DNA of 64,000 nt from JACMLD01 sp038207265 (GCA_038207265.1 JBBQZZ010000004.1:62001-126000); one strand, 5' to 3'; shown: positions 33,466-42,498, numbered from the stretch's first letter. Program-made: numbers and translations. Notes: generated by a model from the sequence alone, not told the origin.

Positions 33466-34083
33466 TTACTTCAGAATATAAACGATTGAACCGATATGAC
33501 CCGGTACAGAACCGCTTACCAGAATATAATTTTTGTCGGCAAAAATCTTAACTACTTTCAATCCTTTCAGTTTTACCCTGTCAGATCCCATACGGCCTGC
33601 CATACGCATTCCTTTCATTACACGTGCCGCATCAGAAGAGTTACCCAGTGATCCCGGAGCTCTCTGCCGATCATGCTGGCCATGCGATTGCTGACCCACA
33701 CCATGAAAACCATGGCGTTTTACCACACCCTGAAAACCTTTACCTTTTGTAGTACCAACTACACTAATCTTTTCACCTTCAGTAAAAAGATCTACAGTAA
33801 TTGTTTCACCTAAATTTTTGGCTATTGTAAAATCTCTGAATTCTCTTGTAACTTTTTTGGCAGGAGTGTTTGCCTTTGCGAAGTGATTTATTTCAGCAGC
33901 GGTAGCATGCTTTTCTTTTTTATCGCCGAATGCCAACTGAAGGGCATTGTAACCATCTGTTTCTTTCGTTTTAACCTGGGTTACAACATTGGGACCTGCT
34001 TCAATAATGGTGCACGCAGTTTGCTTGCCATCTGCGGTGAATACGCTGGTCATTCCAATTTTCTTTCCAATAATACCTATCAT
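33466..34083 (-). CDS. rplC: 50S ribosomal protein L3
   Basis: The ATG at 34083 (MIGIIGKKIGMTSVFTADGK) gives 205 residues, the family length. An in-frame start at 34143 would add 20 unlike residues and is rejected. The signature GVVKRHGFHGVGQQSHGQHDRQRAPGS is present, with the Gln of the GQQ block that is methylated in E. coli. It lies 285 nt behind rpsJ, far more than usual. Confidence 0.96.
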   Translation of the reverse strand: MIGIIGKKIGMTSVFTADGKQTACTIIEAGPNVVTQVKTKETDGYNALQLAFGDKKEKHATAAEINHFAKANTPAKKVTREFRDFTIAKNLGETITVDLFTEGEKISVVGTTKGKGFQGVVKRHGFHGVGQQSHGQHDRQRAPGSLGNSSDAARVMKGMRMAGRMGSDRVKLKGLKVVKIFADKNYILVSGSVPGHIGSIVYILK

Positions 34084-34368
34084 CGTTATACAGTTTGCGC
34101 CGTATGGTTCAAGAGACAATCCGATGATGGTATAGATAACCATTGGACTTCAATCCCCGTTTACCTACCGACCTTTTCCTTTTTGGGGAAGTACCGGCAG
34201 TAAACAAACCCCGAACGGCTTGTTTATATGTTTTGCCTGTTATTCTAACTTTGGCATTTTACAATCAGAGCTCTTTTTTCCCCGCAGTTATAGCGAAGGA
34301 TTGAGAGATGACAATTATTTATTTATAAGAACTACTTTTTAAAGCCATGCAATAAATGCATATTTCCA
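34084..34368 (-). promoter_or_regulatory. Long rpsJ-rplC spacer with candidate structured leader
   Basis: rpsJ and rplC are normally nearly adjacent. Here 285 nt separate them without a reading frame of note. At 34159-34205 an imperfect 11-bp hairpin (GTTTAC plus TGCCG paired with CGGTA and GTAAAC, one bulge) encloses a smaller TTCC/GGAA stem. Role unknown; a processing, attenuation or L4-type autoregulation site is conceivable. Confidence 0.4.
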
Positions 34369-34674
34369 TTATGCCTTAATCTCAACTTCCACGCCAGATG
34401 GCAAATCCAGCTTACTCAACGCATCTACAGTTCTTGATGAAGAAGTATAGATATCAAGTAAACGCTTATGCGTACTCAACTGAAACTGCTCACGCGCCTT
34501 TTTATTGACATGCGGAGAACGAAGTACAGTAAAAATCTTCTTGTGTGTTGGTAATGGAATGGGACCGGTTACAACCGCGCCCGTACTACGCACTGTTTTT
34601 ACGATTTTTTCGGCAGATTTATCTACCAGGTTATGATCGTAAGACTGTAATTTGATTCTGATTCGTTGAGACAT
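34369..34674 (-). CDS. rpsJ: 30S ribosomal protein S10
   Basis: The start at ATG 34674 gives MSQRIRIKLQSYDHNLVDKS and 101 residues (E. coli 103). An upstream start at 34734 lies inside the promoter and is rejected. GPIPLPTHKKIFTVLRSPHVNKK and RLLDIYTSSSRTVDALSKLDLPSGVEVEIK are the S10 signature. S10 (NusE) also takes part in antitermination. It is the first gene of the S10-spc cluster. Confidence 0.97.
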   Translation of the reverse strand: MSQRIRIKLQSYDHNLVDKSAEKIVKTVRSTGAVVTGPIPLPTHKKIFTVLRSPHVNKKAREQFQLSTHKRLLDIYTSSSRTVDALSKLDLPSGVEVEIKA

Positions 34675-34704
34675 GTGTAAGTATCCAATTTTTAATTGGG
34701 GATG

Positions 34705-34734
34705 CAAAGGTAACGGCTTGTGACTTACGGGCAA
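34705..34734 (-). promoter_or_regulatory. Canonical Bacteroidota promoter of rpsJ / S10 cluster
   Basis: On the minus strand TTG (34732-34734), exactly 19 nt, then TACCTTTG (34705-34712): a full match to the -33/-7 consensus of the primary bacteroidete sigma factor. The start point should fall near 34699, giving a leader of about 25 nt. Confidence 0.8.
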
Positions 34735-34825
34735 AGAATTTTTAAATGTTTTTTGGCAGATTGGACAATTTTTTTCAAATCAACGGCAGTTTTTTCGACT
34801 AAATGGGTACCGATGATTGCACTTT

Positions 34826-35410
34826 CTAGAGCATTTTACCTTTTCCGGAACCTAACCGGCGAATGCCTTTGTATATTATCCAGCAAACCACCAGTATTAA
34901 GACACTGGCTATAGCAACAGGTATAAGAAAACTCAGAATGGAAACCGTGACTGCTATTCCGTTTTCCCCCGTTGCAACAACCGGGTTTCCTGTACCCAAA
35001 GTGGCCTTGGTTGAAAACAGTCTCAGCAAACCAGTACCTACATGAATGGTTCCCGCTGTTGCACCTCCGGCTATTAAAGCAGCTACCCATCTTACCAGCG
35101 GCTCCTGGTTATGCATCGGAATGATCGCAAATGAAAGTAAAGTACCTGCTGCAATGGCAAGTGGCGTAGCAACGGCATCCAGCAGATTGTCTAAGAAAGG
35201 AAAATAATAAGCTCCCACTTCAATCAATGATGCTGTACCAAAACAAACTATTGCTGACATTGAACCCAACCATTCCATGTCTGCCGAAAGGTTGAACCAA
35301 TGATTATGTGCCGCTATGGCAGCGGCCAGCATTGGTACAAATATCCTGAAACCGCAACATGCACTCAATGCAATGCCTAATGCAATGGATGAAATAATAT
35401 GATAGTCCAT
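34826..35410 (-). CDS. DUF4126 family membrane protein
   Basis: 194 residues with about five hydrophobic helices: ISSIALGIALSACCGFRIFVP, AIVCFGTASLIEVGAYYFPFLDNLLD, ATPLAIAAGTLLSFAI, WVAALIAGGATAGTIHVG and VSILSFLIPVAIASVLILVVCWI. The combination of CGFRIFVP, the E-x-x-x-Y-x-P-x-x-D motif and GGATAG matches DUF4126 as I know it. Function unknown. It lies between rpsJ and the DPP-IV gene in the same direction, 150 nt before the rpsJ start. Confidence 0.78.
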   Translation of the reverse strand: MDYHIISSIALGIALSACCGFRIFVPMLAAAIAAHNHWFNLSADMEWLGSMSAIVCFGTASLIEVGAYYFPFLDNLLDAVATPLAIAAGTLLSFAIIPMHNQEPLVRWVAALIAGGATAGTIHVGTGLLRLFSTKATLGTGNPVVATGENGIAVTVSILSFLIPVAIASVLILVVCWIIYKGIRRLGSGKGKML

Positions 35411-35540
35411 ATATTCCTTTCCTGTTTTATTTTAATCGATTTGCAGTTTCGTCCTTTTCATATCGCCTTTAAAATAACATCGAATAATTATACATCAAAT
35501 CCAACATTCAAAATTAACAGACATTTTCCTTTCTCTTTTA

Positions 35541-37769
35541 TCAAAACCCGGCTTTTTTTCCATCAGATGCAGTGGCATTTCTGGCCCCGGGCGGACAATA
35601 CTGCTTTAAGTAATTAGTATACATAGTCGATAAATGTTGAAAAGTGCCAGGTCCTTCTGAAATACTATGCGTTCTATTGGGATATGACATTAATTGAAAC
35701 TGCCTGTTGTATTTTATCAGTTCATTGATCAACATCTCTGCATTTGAATAATGAACATTATCATCCCCGGTTCCATGTATATACAGGAGATTTCCCTTTA
35801 AATTTTTTGCATAAGTAATGGGCGACCCTTTGATAAAATCTTCTTTGTTTTCCTGGGGCAAGCCCATATATCTTTCCTGGTAAATGTTGTCGTAGGTAAG
35901 CTGGTTACCCACTGCAGCAACAGCAATACCAGTTTTATAAATTTCCGGGTATTGGAACATGAGGTTTAAAGTTGCTGAACCTCCACCACTCCATCCCCAT
36001 ACACCTACCCGTGTGCTATCTATATAAGTACGCTTTAAAATTTCGCTGGCTGCCATTGCCTGGTCACTAATATTAACCAATCCTATTTTACGATACACTG
36101 ATTTTCTCCACGCCCTTCCTTTTGGTACAGGTGTGCCACGGTTGTCAATAGAAATGTAGATATATCCGTCTTTTGACATATCGCCCTGATATAGAAAATT
36201 ATCCGTTATGCCATATTGATCTTTCACGTTCTGACCCCACGGTTCGGTATACACGTAAAAAACGACCGGGTATTTTTTTGTGGTGTCGAAATTTTCAGGC
36301 TTCCGCATCCAGGCATCCATTTCAATGCCTTCTGTTGTTTTAATTTTAAAAAATTCGATATTTGATTTTGATTTGTTTGCCTTGCCTACTTCGTCATTTA
36401 TTTTATTTTCTCCGTTAATGCCTTTATGATCATTTAACGTGATCCATTCGCTCGCCGCCGGGGTATAATAATTGGAAAAATGATGAAATGCAAATTTTGC
36501 GTCCGGCGAAATTTTATAATCATGGGTTCCCTGCTGGTTGGAAGGTGAAAGCAGTTCTGCTTTACCCTTTCCGTCCAGTTTGGTTCGATATAAATATTTC
36601 TGTGTAGCGTTCATGGGGGAGGCAGCAAAATAAATATACCCGCTCTTTTCATCAAGCCTTACGATATCCATTACATCATAATTTCCAACGGTGATTAATG
36701 TTTCTTTTTTTCCATCACGGCTAACGCGATAAAGATGACGCCATCCGTCTTTCTCGCTGGCCCAAAGAAATTCTTTTCCATTGTTCAGCCAATCCCAACC
36801 GCCCATTGCATAATCCTGATCCCAAAGCGGAAGTATGTCGATCCATGCCGAATCCTTTTCAACATAAATAATATCAGCATGCCCGGTTGTTACACTACAT
36901 AACATCAACTCACTTTCATTTTGTTTGCGGTTAAGGTGCTGAATGATCAATTCATTGTTGTTAGCGGCCCATTCCATCCTGGGTACATATGTTTGTAAAA
37001 CAGGATCAGTAGGAATGCCCATCCATTTAGTCTGTGCCGAATAGATATCAACTACTCCGATTTTATAAGGTGAAGGTGCTTCACCAGCCACCGGGTATTC
37101 TACGGGTATTACTTTAGGATAAATTGAATCTGTTGTGTTCAGCATTTCGTAATCTTTGGTATTCTTTGCATCGATCTGCCAATAAGCCAATTGTTTGCTA
37201 TCGGGGCTCCATCGAAATCCATCGCGGCAAAAAAATTCTTCTTCGTAGGCCCAGTCAAATGTACCATTGATCAACTGCCTGGTGCCGTCTTTGGTTAATT
37301 GCCTGATATCACCAGATAAAATATCTTCTACATACAAGTTATAATTACATACGTAGGCAACTTTGCTACAATCGGGAGAAAACTTGGCAAACATCAAAGA
37401 TGAAGAAGGCAGAGATTTTCCCAATTGCTTTAAATTTCCGTTTGCAAGATTAAATAGCCAATAATCGCCCCTGGTATCCAGGCGCCACACTTTCCTGGTG
37501 TTGGTATAAATCAGCAATTGTTGTTCGTCTGCAGAAAATATAAAATTTTTTACTAAAAGACTTTTTTCTTGTCCGGCTGGTTGTAGTTTGTCTTTAGTAA
37601 CTATTACCAACCGGTTGTTTTTTGGCAAGCTGTACTTTGCAATTTCACCATTTTCGATTTTATAATAGCTGCTGCCGTCTTTTGCCCATTTAATGGGTTG
37701 AGCATGCAAGATGGTTATAAATAATGTACAGGTAATAAAGCTGATAATCTTACAAAAACAAAATCTCAT
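35541..37769 (-). CDS. S9 family dipeptidyl peptidase IV-like peptidase, exported
   Basis: 742 residues. A signal peptide (CKIISFITCTLFITILHA) is followed by a beta-propeller domain carrying the substrate-amine motif WAYEEEFFCRDGFRWSPDSK, as in DPP-IV. The C-terminal hydrolase domain has the triad Ser594 (GWSGGGSA), Asp669 (HGTGDDNVHYSN) and His701 (PNRTHSISEG). The paired glutamates of EEEF anchor the free N-terminus of substrates, so release of Xaa-Pro dipeptides in the periplasm is expected. It sits between fusA and rpsJ, interrupting the usual str-S10 continuity. Confidence 0.93.
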   Translation of the reverse strand: MRFCFCKIISFITCTLFITILHAQPIKWAKDGSSYYKIENGEIAKYSLPKNNRLVIVTKDKLQPAGQEKSLLVKNFIFSADEQQLLIYTNTRKVWRLDTRGDYWLFNLANGNLKQLGKSLPSSSLMFAKFSPDCSKVAYVCNYNLYVEDILSGDIRQLTKDGTRQLINGTFDWAYEEEFFCRDGFRWSPDSKQLAYWQIDAKNTKDYEMLNTTDSIYPKVIPVEYPVAGEAPSPYKIGVVDIYSAQTKWMGIPTDPVLQTYVPRMEWAANNNELIIQHLNRKQNESELMLCSVTTGHADIIYVEKDSAWIDILPLWDQDYAMGGWDWLNNGKEFLWASEKDGWRHLYRVSRDGKKETLITVGNYDVMDIVRLDEKSGYIYFAASPMNATQKYLYRTKLDGKGKAELLSPSNQQGTHDYKISPDAKFAFHHFSNYYTPAASEWITLNDHKGINGENKINDEVGKANKSKSNIEFFKIKTTEGIEMDAWMRKPENFDTTKKYPVVFYVYTEPWGQNVKDQYGITDNFLYQGDMSKDGYIYISIDNRGTPVPKGRAWRKSVYRKIGLVNISDQAMAASEILKRTYIDSTRVGVWGWSGGGSATLNLMFQYPEIYKTGIAVAAVGNQLTYDNIYQERYMGLPQENKEDFIKGSPITYAKNLKGNLLYIHGTGDDNVHYSNAEMLINELIKYNRQFQLMSYPNRTHSISEGPGTFQHLSTMYTNYLKQYCPPGARNATASDGKKAGF

Positions 37770-38290
37770 AAAAATTCATTTATTCCCGAAAGTAACTGAT
37801 TTTATCTTTGTCAAAATTACAGCAGCAGATTTATTGGATGAATGGCTGTAACCTAAGGATTTAAATTTTATCTGTTCTATTTTGAAAATAATTTTCAGCC
37901 TACAACATCAAAATGGAATAATCCGAATAAAAATCAGCCCTGAGATTGTGGGTCAACTACCAATAAAATTTCAAACATTTTAATAACTCAATCTCAATTA
38001 TCCCCGAATTCAAACACTGCCGTCAATACAAAGATTTCAGCTACCTCCAGCAAAACAATCCGGATCTGGTAACTACCAGTCGCCATCCGGCAGTACGAAA
38101 AGGGGCAGTTGACCCCGCTTGTATTCAAGAAGTATAGGTCATACATGCTCTGTTTTCTTGGAAGAAATTGCCAAAAGGAAATTGAAAGGAACCGCCAGCA
38201 ATGCCATTATCCGTTTAAACAATACTGTATGGTTGAAATTAATTTTAAAGTTTGACAAATTAATTTCGAAAAGTTAACAGGCAGTTTCTG
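37770..38290. other. Spacer of ~520 nt with no intact gene, possible decayed frames
   Basis: No intact gene was found. Two open but startless plus-strand stretches (about 37960-38138 and 38110-38275, the second reading FLEEIAKRKLKGTASNAIIRLNN) are in different frames and could be remnants. An inverted pair GGGTCAAC (~37951) / GTTGACCC (~38108) and a local GGGG-CCCC hairpin are present. A TATCTTTG element at 37803-37810 points into this region. Confidence 0.35.
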
Positions 38291-38320
38291 AAAAAAAAAC
38301 TCCGGCAAGTTAGCCGGAGT
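38291..38320 (-). terminator. Intrinsic terminator of fusA
   Basis: Perfect 8-bp stem (ACTCCGGC, 38299-38306, with 38313-38320), 6-nt loop, then nine T residues on the minus strand, 25 nt after the fusA stop codon. It separates fusA from the downstream S10 cluster. Confidence 0.93.
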
Positions 38321-38344
38321 CTTACACTATAGAAATCATTTGTC

Positions 38345-40489
38345 TTATGCATTCACCTTTCCTTTCACCTTCGCTATTACCTCCTCGGCAATACCATTTG
38401 GAGCAGGGGTGTAATGAGAAAATTCCATTGTGGAAGATGCCCGGCCAGAAGACATAGAACGCAATTGAGTTACATAACCAAACATTTCGCTCAAAGGAAC
38501 TTTAGCACGTATTACCTGTGCGTTGTTCCTGCTGTCCATACCTTCCAGCATTCCACGGCGGCGGTTTAAATCACCAGTTACATCACCCATATACTGATCT
38601 GGTGTAACCACTTCCACTTTCATAATAGGCTCCAGTAAAACCGGTTTTGCTTTTCTTGCCGCTTCACGGAAACCTGCTTTTGCACAGAGTTCGAAACTCA
38701 TAGAATCAGAATCCACCTGGTGGAAACTTCCATCAAATATGCGCACCTTCATATTGTCAACCGGATAGCTGGCCAACACGCCAGTAGTCATAGAAATTTC
38801 AAAACCTTTCTGTATAGCAGGAATAAATTCCCGGGGAATAGACCCGCCAAAAATATCATTGACAAACTGGTAGTGTTTGCCCGGATTTTCTGTAAGCCAT
38901 TCTTTATCTGCCGGACCAAATCCAAATACAATATCCGCAAATTTTCCACGACCACCCGTTTGCTTTTTCAATGTTTCTCTGTGTTCGATGGTAGCCTGGA
39001 AAGCTTCTTTATAAGCCACCTGCGGAGCACCCTGGTTAACTTCTACCTTAAATTCTCTCCTCATCCGATCAACGATTATCTCAAGGTGTAATTCTCCCAT
39101 TCCACGTAAGATCGTCTGACCTGTTTCTTCGTCGGTATTTACACGCAAAGTTGGATCTTCTTCAACCAGTTTTGCGATTGCCATTCCCATCCGGTCTACA
39201 TCAGCCTGCGCTTTCGGCTCAACTGCTATTGCAATTACCGGCTCAGGGATAAACATATTTTCCAATGCAATCGGATGATTTTCGTCGCAAAGAGTATCTC
39301 CCGTCTTAATTTCCTTGAATCCAACAGCAGCACCGATATCTCCCGCTTCTATAAAATCAATTGGGTTTTGTTTATTAGCAAACATTTTCATAATACGGCT
39401 GATGCGTTCCTTTTTACCACTTCTTACATTCAGTACATATGAACCTGCATCGAGGTGGCCTGAATAACAACGGAAGAACGCTAACCGGCCCACAAATGGA
39501 TCTGTCATTATCTTAAATGCTAGCGCTGCAAACGGCGCTTTTGCATCAGCCTTTCTTGTTTCAGGTTCACCAGTATCCGGGTTAGTACCAACGGTGTCAG
39601 GGATATCAATTGGTGAAGGCAGGTAGCGACAAACAGCATCCAATGCAGTTTGCACACCTTTATTTTTAAAAGAAGATCCGCACATCATTGGCACAATGCT
39701 CAAATCAACCGTTGCTTTACGAATAGCTTCATGCATTTCATCTTCAGTGATAGAGTTAGGGTCATCAAAGAATTTTTCCATCAACTTGTCATCATATTCT
39801 GCAACAGCTTCTACCAGTTGGGCTCTCCATTCCTGCGCTTCTTCCAGCATATCTGCCGGCACTTCTATCTCATCGAAAGTCATTCCCTCTGTTTCCATGT
39901 GCCAGATAATGCCCTTCATTTTTATCAGATCAACCACTCCTTTGAAATCATCTTCAGCACCAATTGGTAGTTGCAAAGGCACAGCCTTGGAGCCAAGCAT
40001 TTCTTTTACCTGCTTAACCACCATTAAAAAATCCGCACCAGCGCGATCCATCTTATTTACGAATCCAATACGGGGAACGCCATAACGATTGGCCTGGCGC
40101 CAAACCGTTTCAGATTGTGGCTCTACCCCATCCACTGCAGAAAACAATGCAATCAAACCATCTAAAACGCGCATAGAACGTTCTACTTCTACAGTAAAAT
40201 CTACGTGACCGGGTGTATCAATAATATTGAATGAATATTTTTTTGTATCTGAATATTCCTTCCCTTTAAGGGTCGGGAAATTCCATTGACAACTAACAGC
40301 GGCAGAAGTAATTGTTATACCTCTTTCCTTTTCCTGTTCCATCCAATCGGTTGTGGCAGCGCCATCATGTACTTCACCAATGCGGTGAATCATACCTGTG
40401 TATCGGAGGATTCGTTCCGTGGTGGTTGTCTTACCTGCATCGATGTGAGCGGCAATACCAAAGTTTCTTTGAAATTTTAAATCTGCCAT
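38345..40489 (-). CDS. fusA: Elongation factor G
   Basis: EF-G drives translocation with GTP hydrolysis. 714 residues with all five domains: P-loop AHIDAGKTTTTERILRYTG, switch region DWMEQEKERGITITSAAV, DTPGHVDFTVEVERSMRVLDG, NKMDRAGADF, and the domain IV-V part GGRGKFADIVFGFGPA, IPREFIPAIQKG and SMSSGRASSTMEFSHYTP. It has its own promoter element and terminator, so it is not cotranscribed with rpsL-rpsG, and no tuf gene follows. Confidence 0.98.
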   Translation of the reverse strand: MADLKFQRNFGIAAHIDAGKTTTTERILRYTGMIHRIGEVHDGAATTDWMEQEKERGITITSAAVSCQWNFPTLKGKEYSDTKKYSFNIIDTPGHVDFTVEVERSMRVLDGLIALFSAVDGVEPQSETVWRQANRYGVPRIGFVNKMDRAGADFLMVVKQVKEMLGSKAVPLQLPIGAEDDFKGVVDLIKMKGIIWHMETEGMTFDEIEVPADMLEEAQEWRAQLVEAVAEYDDKLMEKFFDDPNSITEDEMHEAIRKATVDLSIVPMMCGSSFKNKGVQTALDAVCRYLPSPIDIPDTVGTNPDTGEPETRKADAKAPFAALAFKIMTDPFVGRLAFFRCYSGHLDAGSYVLNVRSGKKERISRIMKMFANKQNPIDFIEAGDIGAAVGFKEIKTGDTLCDENHPIALENMFIPEPVIAIAVEPKAQADVDRMGMAIAKLVEEDPTLRVNTDEETGQTILRGMGELHLEIIVDRMRREFKVEVNQGAPQVAYKEAFQATIEHRETLKKQTGGRGKFADIVFGFGPADKEWLTENPGKHYQFVNDIFGGSIPREFIPAIQKGFEISMTTGVLASYPVDNMKVRIFDGSFHQVDSDSMSFELCAKAGFREAARKAKPVLLEPIMKVEVVTPDQYMGDVTGDLNRRRGMLEGMDSRNNAQVIRAKVPLSEMFGYVTQLRSMSSGRASSTMEFSHYTPAPNGIAEEVIAKVKGKVNA

Positions 40490-40619
40490 TTGTATTTTAT
40501 TAAAACGTTTATTTTGTGTGAGTGACGATTACTTCCTTCCTTTACGATTGCATTGCTCAATTCATTATTACCCTTGCAACCTGTTCATGACCGGAAATAC
40601 CACTTTTCTTTTGGAGGCG

Positions 40620-40627
40620 CAAAGGTA
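40620..40627 (-). promoter_or_regulatory. -7 element of the fusA promoter
   Basis: TACCTTTG on the minus strand, an exact TAnnTTTG match, in the same GCAAAGGTA context as before rpsJ and rpsL. It implies a leader of about 125 nt. Confidence 0.55.
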
Positions 40628-40838
40628 ATAATTCCAATTGAATAAAAAAGCCTGACCGGGTAAGTTATATGGATTTCCTTTTGCCTTTGAAATAACTGCA
40701 AAAACAGGTCATAAAAACCAACGTCTGCGAATAAATCCGGAAGACCTGATTGCTTGCATAATCATCACCATTCAATTATTGATTTGGTTGTGGCAATAAA
40801 AAAATTATAGAAATCAATAAATACATGATTAAAAGTTG

Positions 40839-40868
40839 TTGGTAATTGAATCAGCTTCACTAAATTTA
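40839..40868 (+). promoter_or_regulatory. Promoter of the H1-like gene
   Basis: TTG (40839-40841), 19 nt, TAAATTTA (40861-40868; consensus TAnnTTTG with the last base changed). The predicted start lies about 30 nt before the ATG at 40904. Confidence 0.6.
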
Positions 40869-40903
40869 GAATCTCATTCCTAACCAAAAAATTCATAAAC
40901 AAT

Positions 40904-41302
40904 ATGGCCAGTAAGAAAAAAGCTAAAAAAGCCGCTTCAAAAAAACCTGCTCCAAAAAAGAAAGTAGCAAAAAAAGCTGCGCCTAAGAAAAAAACTGCAA
41001 CTAAGAAAAAGGTTGCTAAAAAGAAAGCTGCTCCAAAGAAAAAAGCAGCACCAAAAAAGAAAGTAGTTAAAAAAGCTACCCCAAAAAAGAAAGCAGTAAA
41101 AAAAGCAGCTCCAAAAAAGAAAGTAGCTAAAAAAGCTGCCCCAAAGAAAAAAATAGCAGTTAAAAAACCAGCTCCCAAAAAAGCTCCGGCTCCGGCAACC
41201 GCCCCGGCTAGTGCACCAAAAGAAGCACCGGTTGAAACACCATCTGCACCAGAAACAACACCCCCTGCAGAAACTAACGGTGACGGTACACTGGGATTTT
41301 AA
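40904..41302 (+). CDS. Histone H1-like lysine/alanine/proline-repeat protein
   Basis: 132 residues. Residues 1-94 are almost only Lys, Ala, Pro and Val in repeats of the KKAAPKKKVAKK type; residues 95-132 switch to Ala, Pro, Thr and Glu and end DGTLGF. The first part resembles the C-terminal tail of histone H1 and bacterial proteins such as AlgP, which bind DNA without sequence preference. DNA or RNA binding is inferred from composition. The gene is inserted in opposite orientation between rpsG and fusA, with its own promoter and terminator. Its DNA is a tandem AAAAAAGC-type repeat prone to length change. Confidence 0.85.
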   Translation: MASKKKAKKAASKKPAPKKKVAKKAAPKKKTATKKKVAKKKAAPKKKAAPKKKVVKKATPKKKAVKKAAPKKKVAKKAAPKKKIAVKKPAPKKAPAPATAPASAPKEAPVETPSAPETTPPAETNGDGTLGF

Positions 41303-41331
41303 TAATAACCATTGCTCCATCAAAGAAATTC

Positions 41332-41356
41332 AAGCCGCTTATTAAGCGGCTTTTTT
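41332..41356 (+). terminator. Terminator of the H1-like gene
   Basis: Perfect 9-bp stem AAGCCGCTT (41332-41340) with 41344-41352, 3-nt loop, followed by a T run to 41356. Confidence 0.92.
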
Positions 41357-41381
41357 ACTTTGTTGAATAATCGTATCTTAT

Positions 41382-41424
41382 AAAAAAAAATAAAAATAAA
41401 AAAAGCCATGCACAATGCATGGCT
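41382..41424 (-). terminator. Terminator of rpsL-rpsG
   Basis: Perfect 9-bp stem AGCCATGCA (41404-41412) with 41416-41424, 3-nt loop, followed on the minus strand by a long T-rich tract. It ends the rpsL-rpsG transcript 26 nt after the rpsG stop, before the H1-like gene and fusA. Confidence 0.92.
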
Positions 41425-41450
41425 CTGATATAATAGTTTGAATGTGGGAA

Positions 41451-41918
41451 TTAAACTTTGAAATGCGCAAAAGCTTTGTTGGCTTCAGCCATACGATGTG
41501 TATCTTCCTTCTTCTTAAATGCAGCACCTTCACCTTTTGCAGCCGCGACAATTTCATTTGCCAATTTATCGGCCATACTACGACCATTTCTTTCGCGACT
41601 GTATCTTATCAGCCATTTCATACTCAATGATATTTTTCTGTCTGCACGCACTTCAGCAGGTATCTGGAATGTTGCTCCACCTATACGACGGCTACGTACT
41701 TCCACTGAAGGAGTAACATTGGACAATGCCCTTCTCCAGATATCATATCCATCCTCACTTGTTTGTTTGCTTACTTTATCTATTGCATCATAGAAAATAG
41801 TAAAAGCATCACTTTTCTTTCCCTGCCACATAATGTTGTTTACAAAACGCGTAACAAGTTTGTCATTATACTTAGCATCGGGCGCCAGTGGTAATTTTTT
41901 GGCTTGTGCTTTCCTCAT
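41451..41918 (-). CDS. rpsG: 30S ribosomal protein S7
   Basis: 155 residues: KLVTRFVNNIMWQGKKSDA, then NVTPSVEVRSRRIGGATFQIPAEVR and KWLIRYSRERNGRSMADKLANEI are the S7 blocks. It starts assembly of the small-subunit head and contacts E-site tRNA. It lies 51 nt downstream of rpsL. Confidence 0.97.
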   Translation of the reverse strand: MRKAQAKKLPLAPDAKYNDKLVTRFVNNIMWQGKKSDAFTIFYDAIDKVSKQTSEDGYDIWRRALSNVTPSVEVRSRRIGGATFQIPAEVRADRKISLSMKWLIRYSRERNGRSMADKLANEIVAAAKGEGAAFKKKEDTHRMAEANKAFAHFKV

Positions 41919-41969
41919 TTTATCTCAGATTTATTTGCAGCGTTAATACGCTGGTAAATTATTTTATTT

Positions 41970-42353
41970 CTATTTCTTGCCAGCTTTTTCTCTCTTGGTA
42001 CCATATTTAGAACGACTCTTCTTGCGATCCTTTACTCCTGCAGTATCCAGGCTACCCCGAACGATATGATAACGTACACCCGGTAAATCTTTTACACGAC
42101 CACCACGAATCAAAACAATGGAGTGCTCCTGTAAATTATGTCCTTCACCAGGTATATAGGCAATCACCTCTATTTTATTAGTCAAACGTACTTTTGCCAC
42201 TTTGCGAAGCGCAGAGTTAGGTTTCTTTGGTGTAGTTGTGTATACACGTGTGCAAACTCCACGGCGCTGAGGACATGCATCAAGCGCCCTGGATTTACTC
42301 TTTGCCCTTATGATTTCTCTTCCTTTACGTACTAACTGTTGTATTGTAGGCAT
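41970..42353 (-). CDS. rpsL: 30S ribosomal protein S12
   Basis: 127 residues: MPTIQQLVRKGREIIRAKSK, the TTPKKPNSALRKVAKVRLTN loop with the streptomycin-site Lys, and GEGHNLQEHSIVLIRGGRVKDLPGVRYH with the second Lys and the Asp of the PGVRY motif. Both resistance-site lysines are wild type, so streptomycin susceptibility at this target is expected. First gene of the rpsL-rpsG unit. Confidence 0.97.
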   Translation of the reverse strand: MPTIQQLVRKGREIIRAKSKSRALDACPQRRGVCTRVYTTTPKKPNSALRKVAKVRLTNKIEVIAYIPGEGHNLQEHSIVLIRGGRVKDLPGVRYHIVRGSLDTAGVKDRKKSRSKYGTKREKAGKK

Positions 42354-42377
42354 TCGTACCTTTTTTATTTAGGACGG

Positions 42378-42385
42378 CAAAGGTA
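42378..42385 (-). promoter_or_regulatory. -7 element of the rpsL promoter
   Basis: TACCTTTG on the minus strand, the same sequence as for rpsJ and fusA, about 25 nt before the rpsL ATG. The spacing upstream has T-rich sequence but no exact TTG. Confidence 0.55.
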
Positions 42386-42498
42386 AGGTTTGAGAATTAA
42401 TTATGAAAAAAACAGTTGAACTTTTTTATCAGTAATCATAAAATAATCGCTCAAAGCGTAAAATATCACCCTTACTGTGTTTCTTATTTGAGCTTTTC

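Larger units (their letters stand above)
40490..40903. other. Divergent spacer fusA / H1-like gene
   Basis: 414 nt holding the two divergent promoters annotated separately. Apart from these I see no reading frame and no strong hairpin in the stretch. Confidence 0.6.

Noticed and set aside
34675..34734. Upstream start of rpsJ at 34734
   Set aside because: The extra codons overlap the canonical promoter, and S10 family length fits the ATG at 34674.
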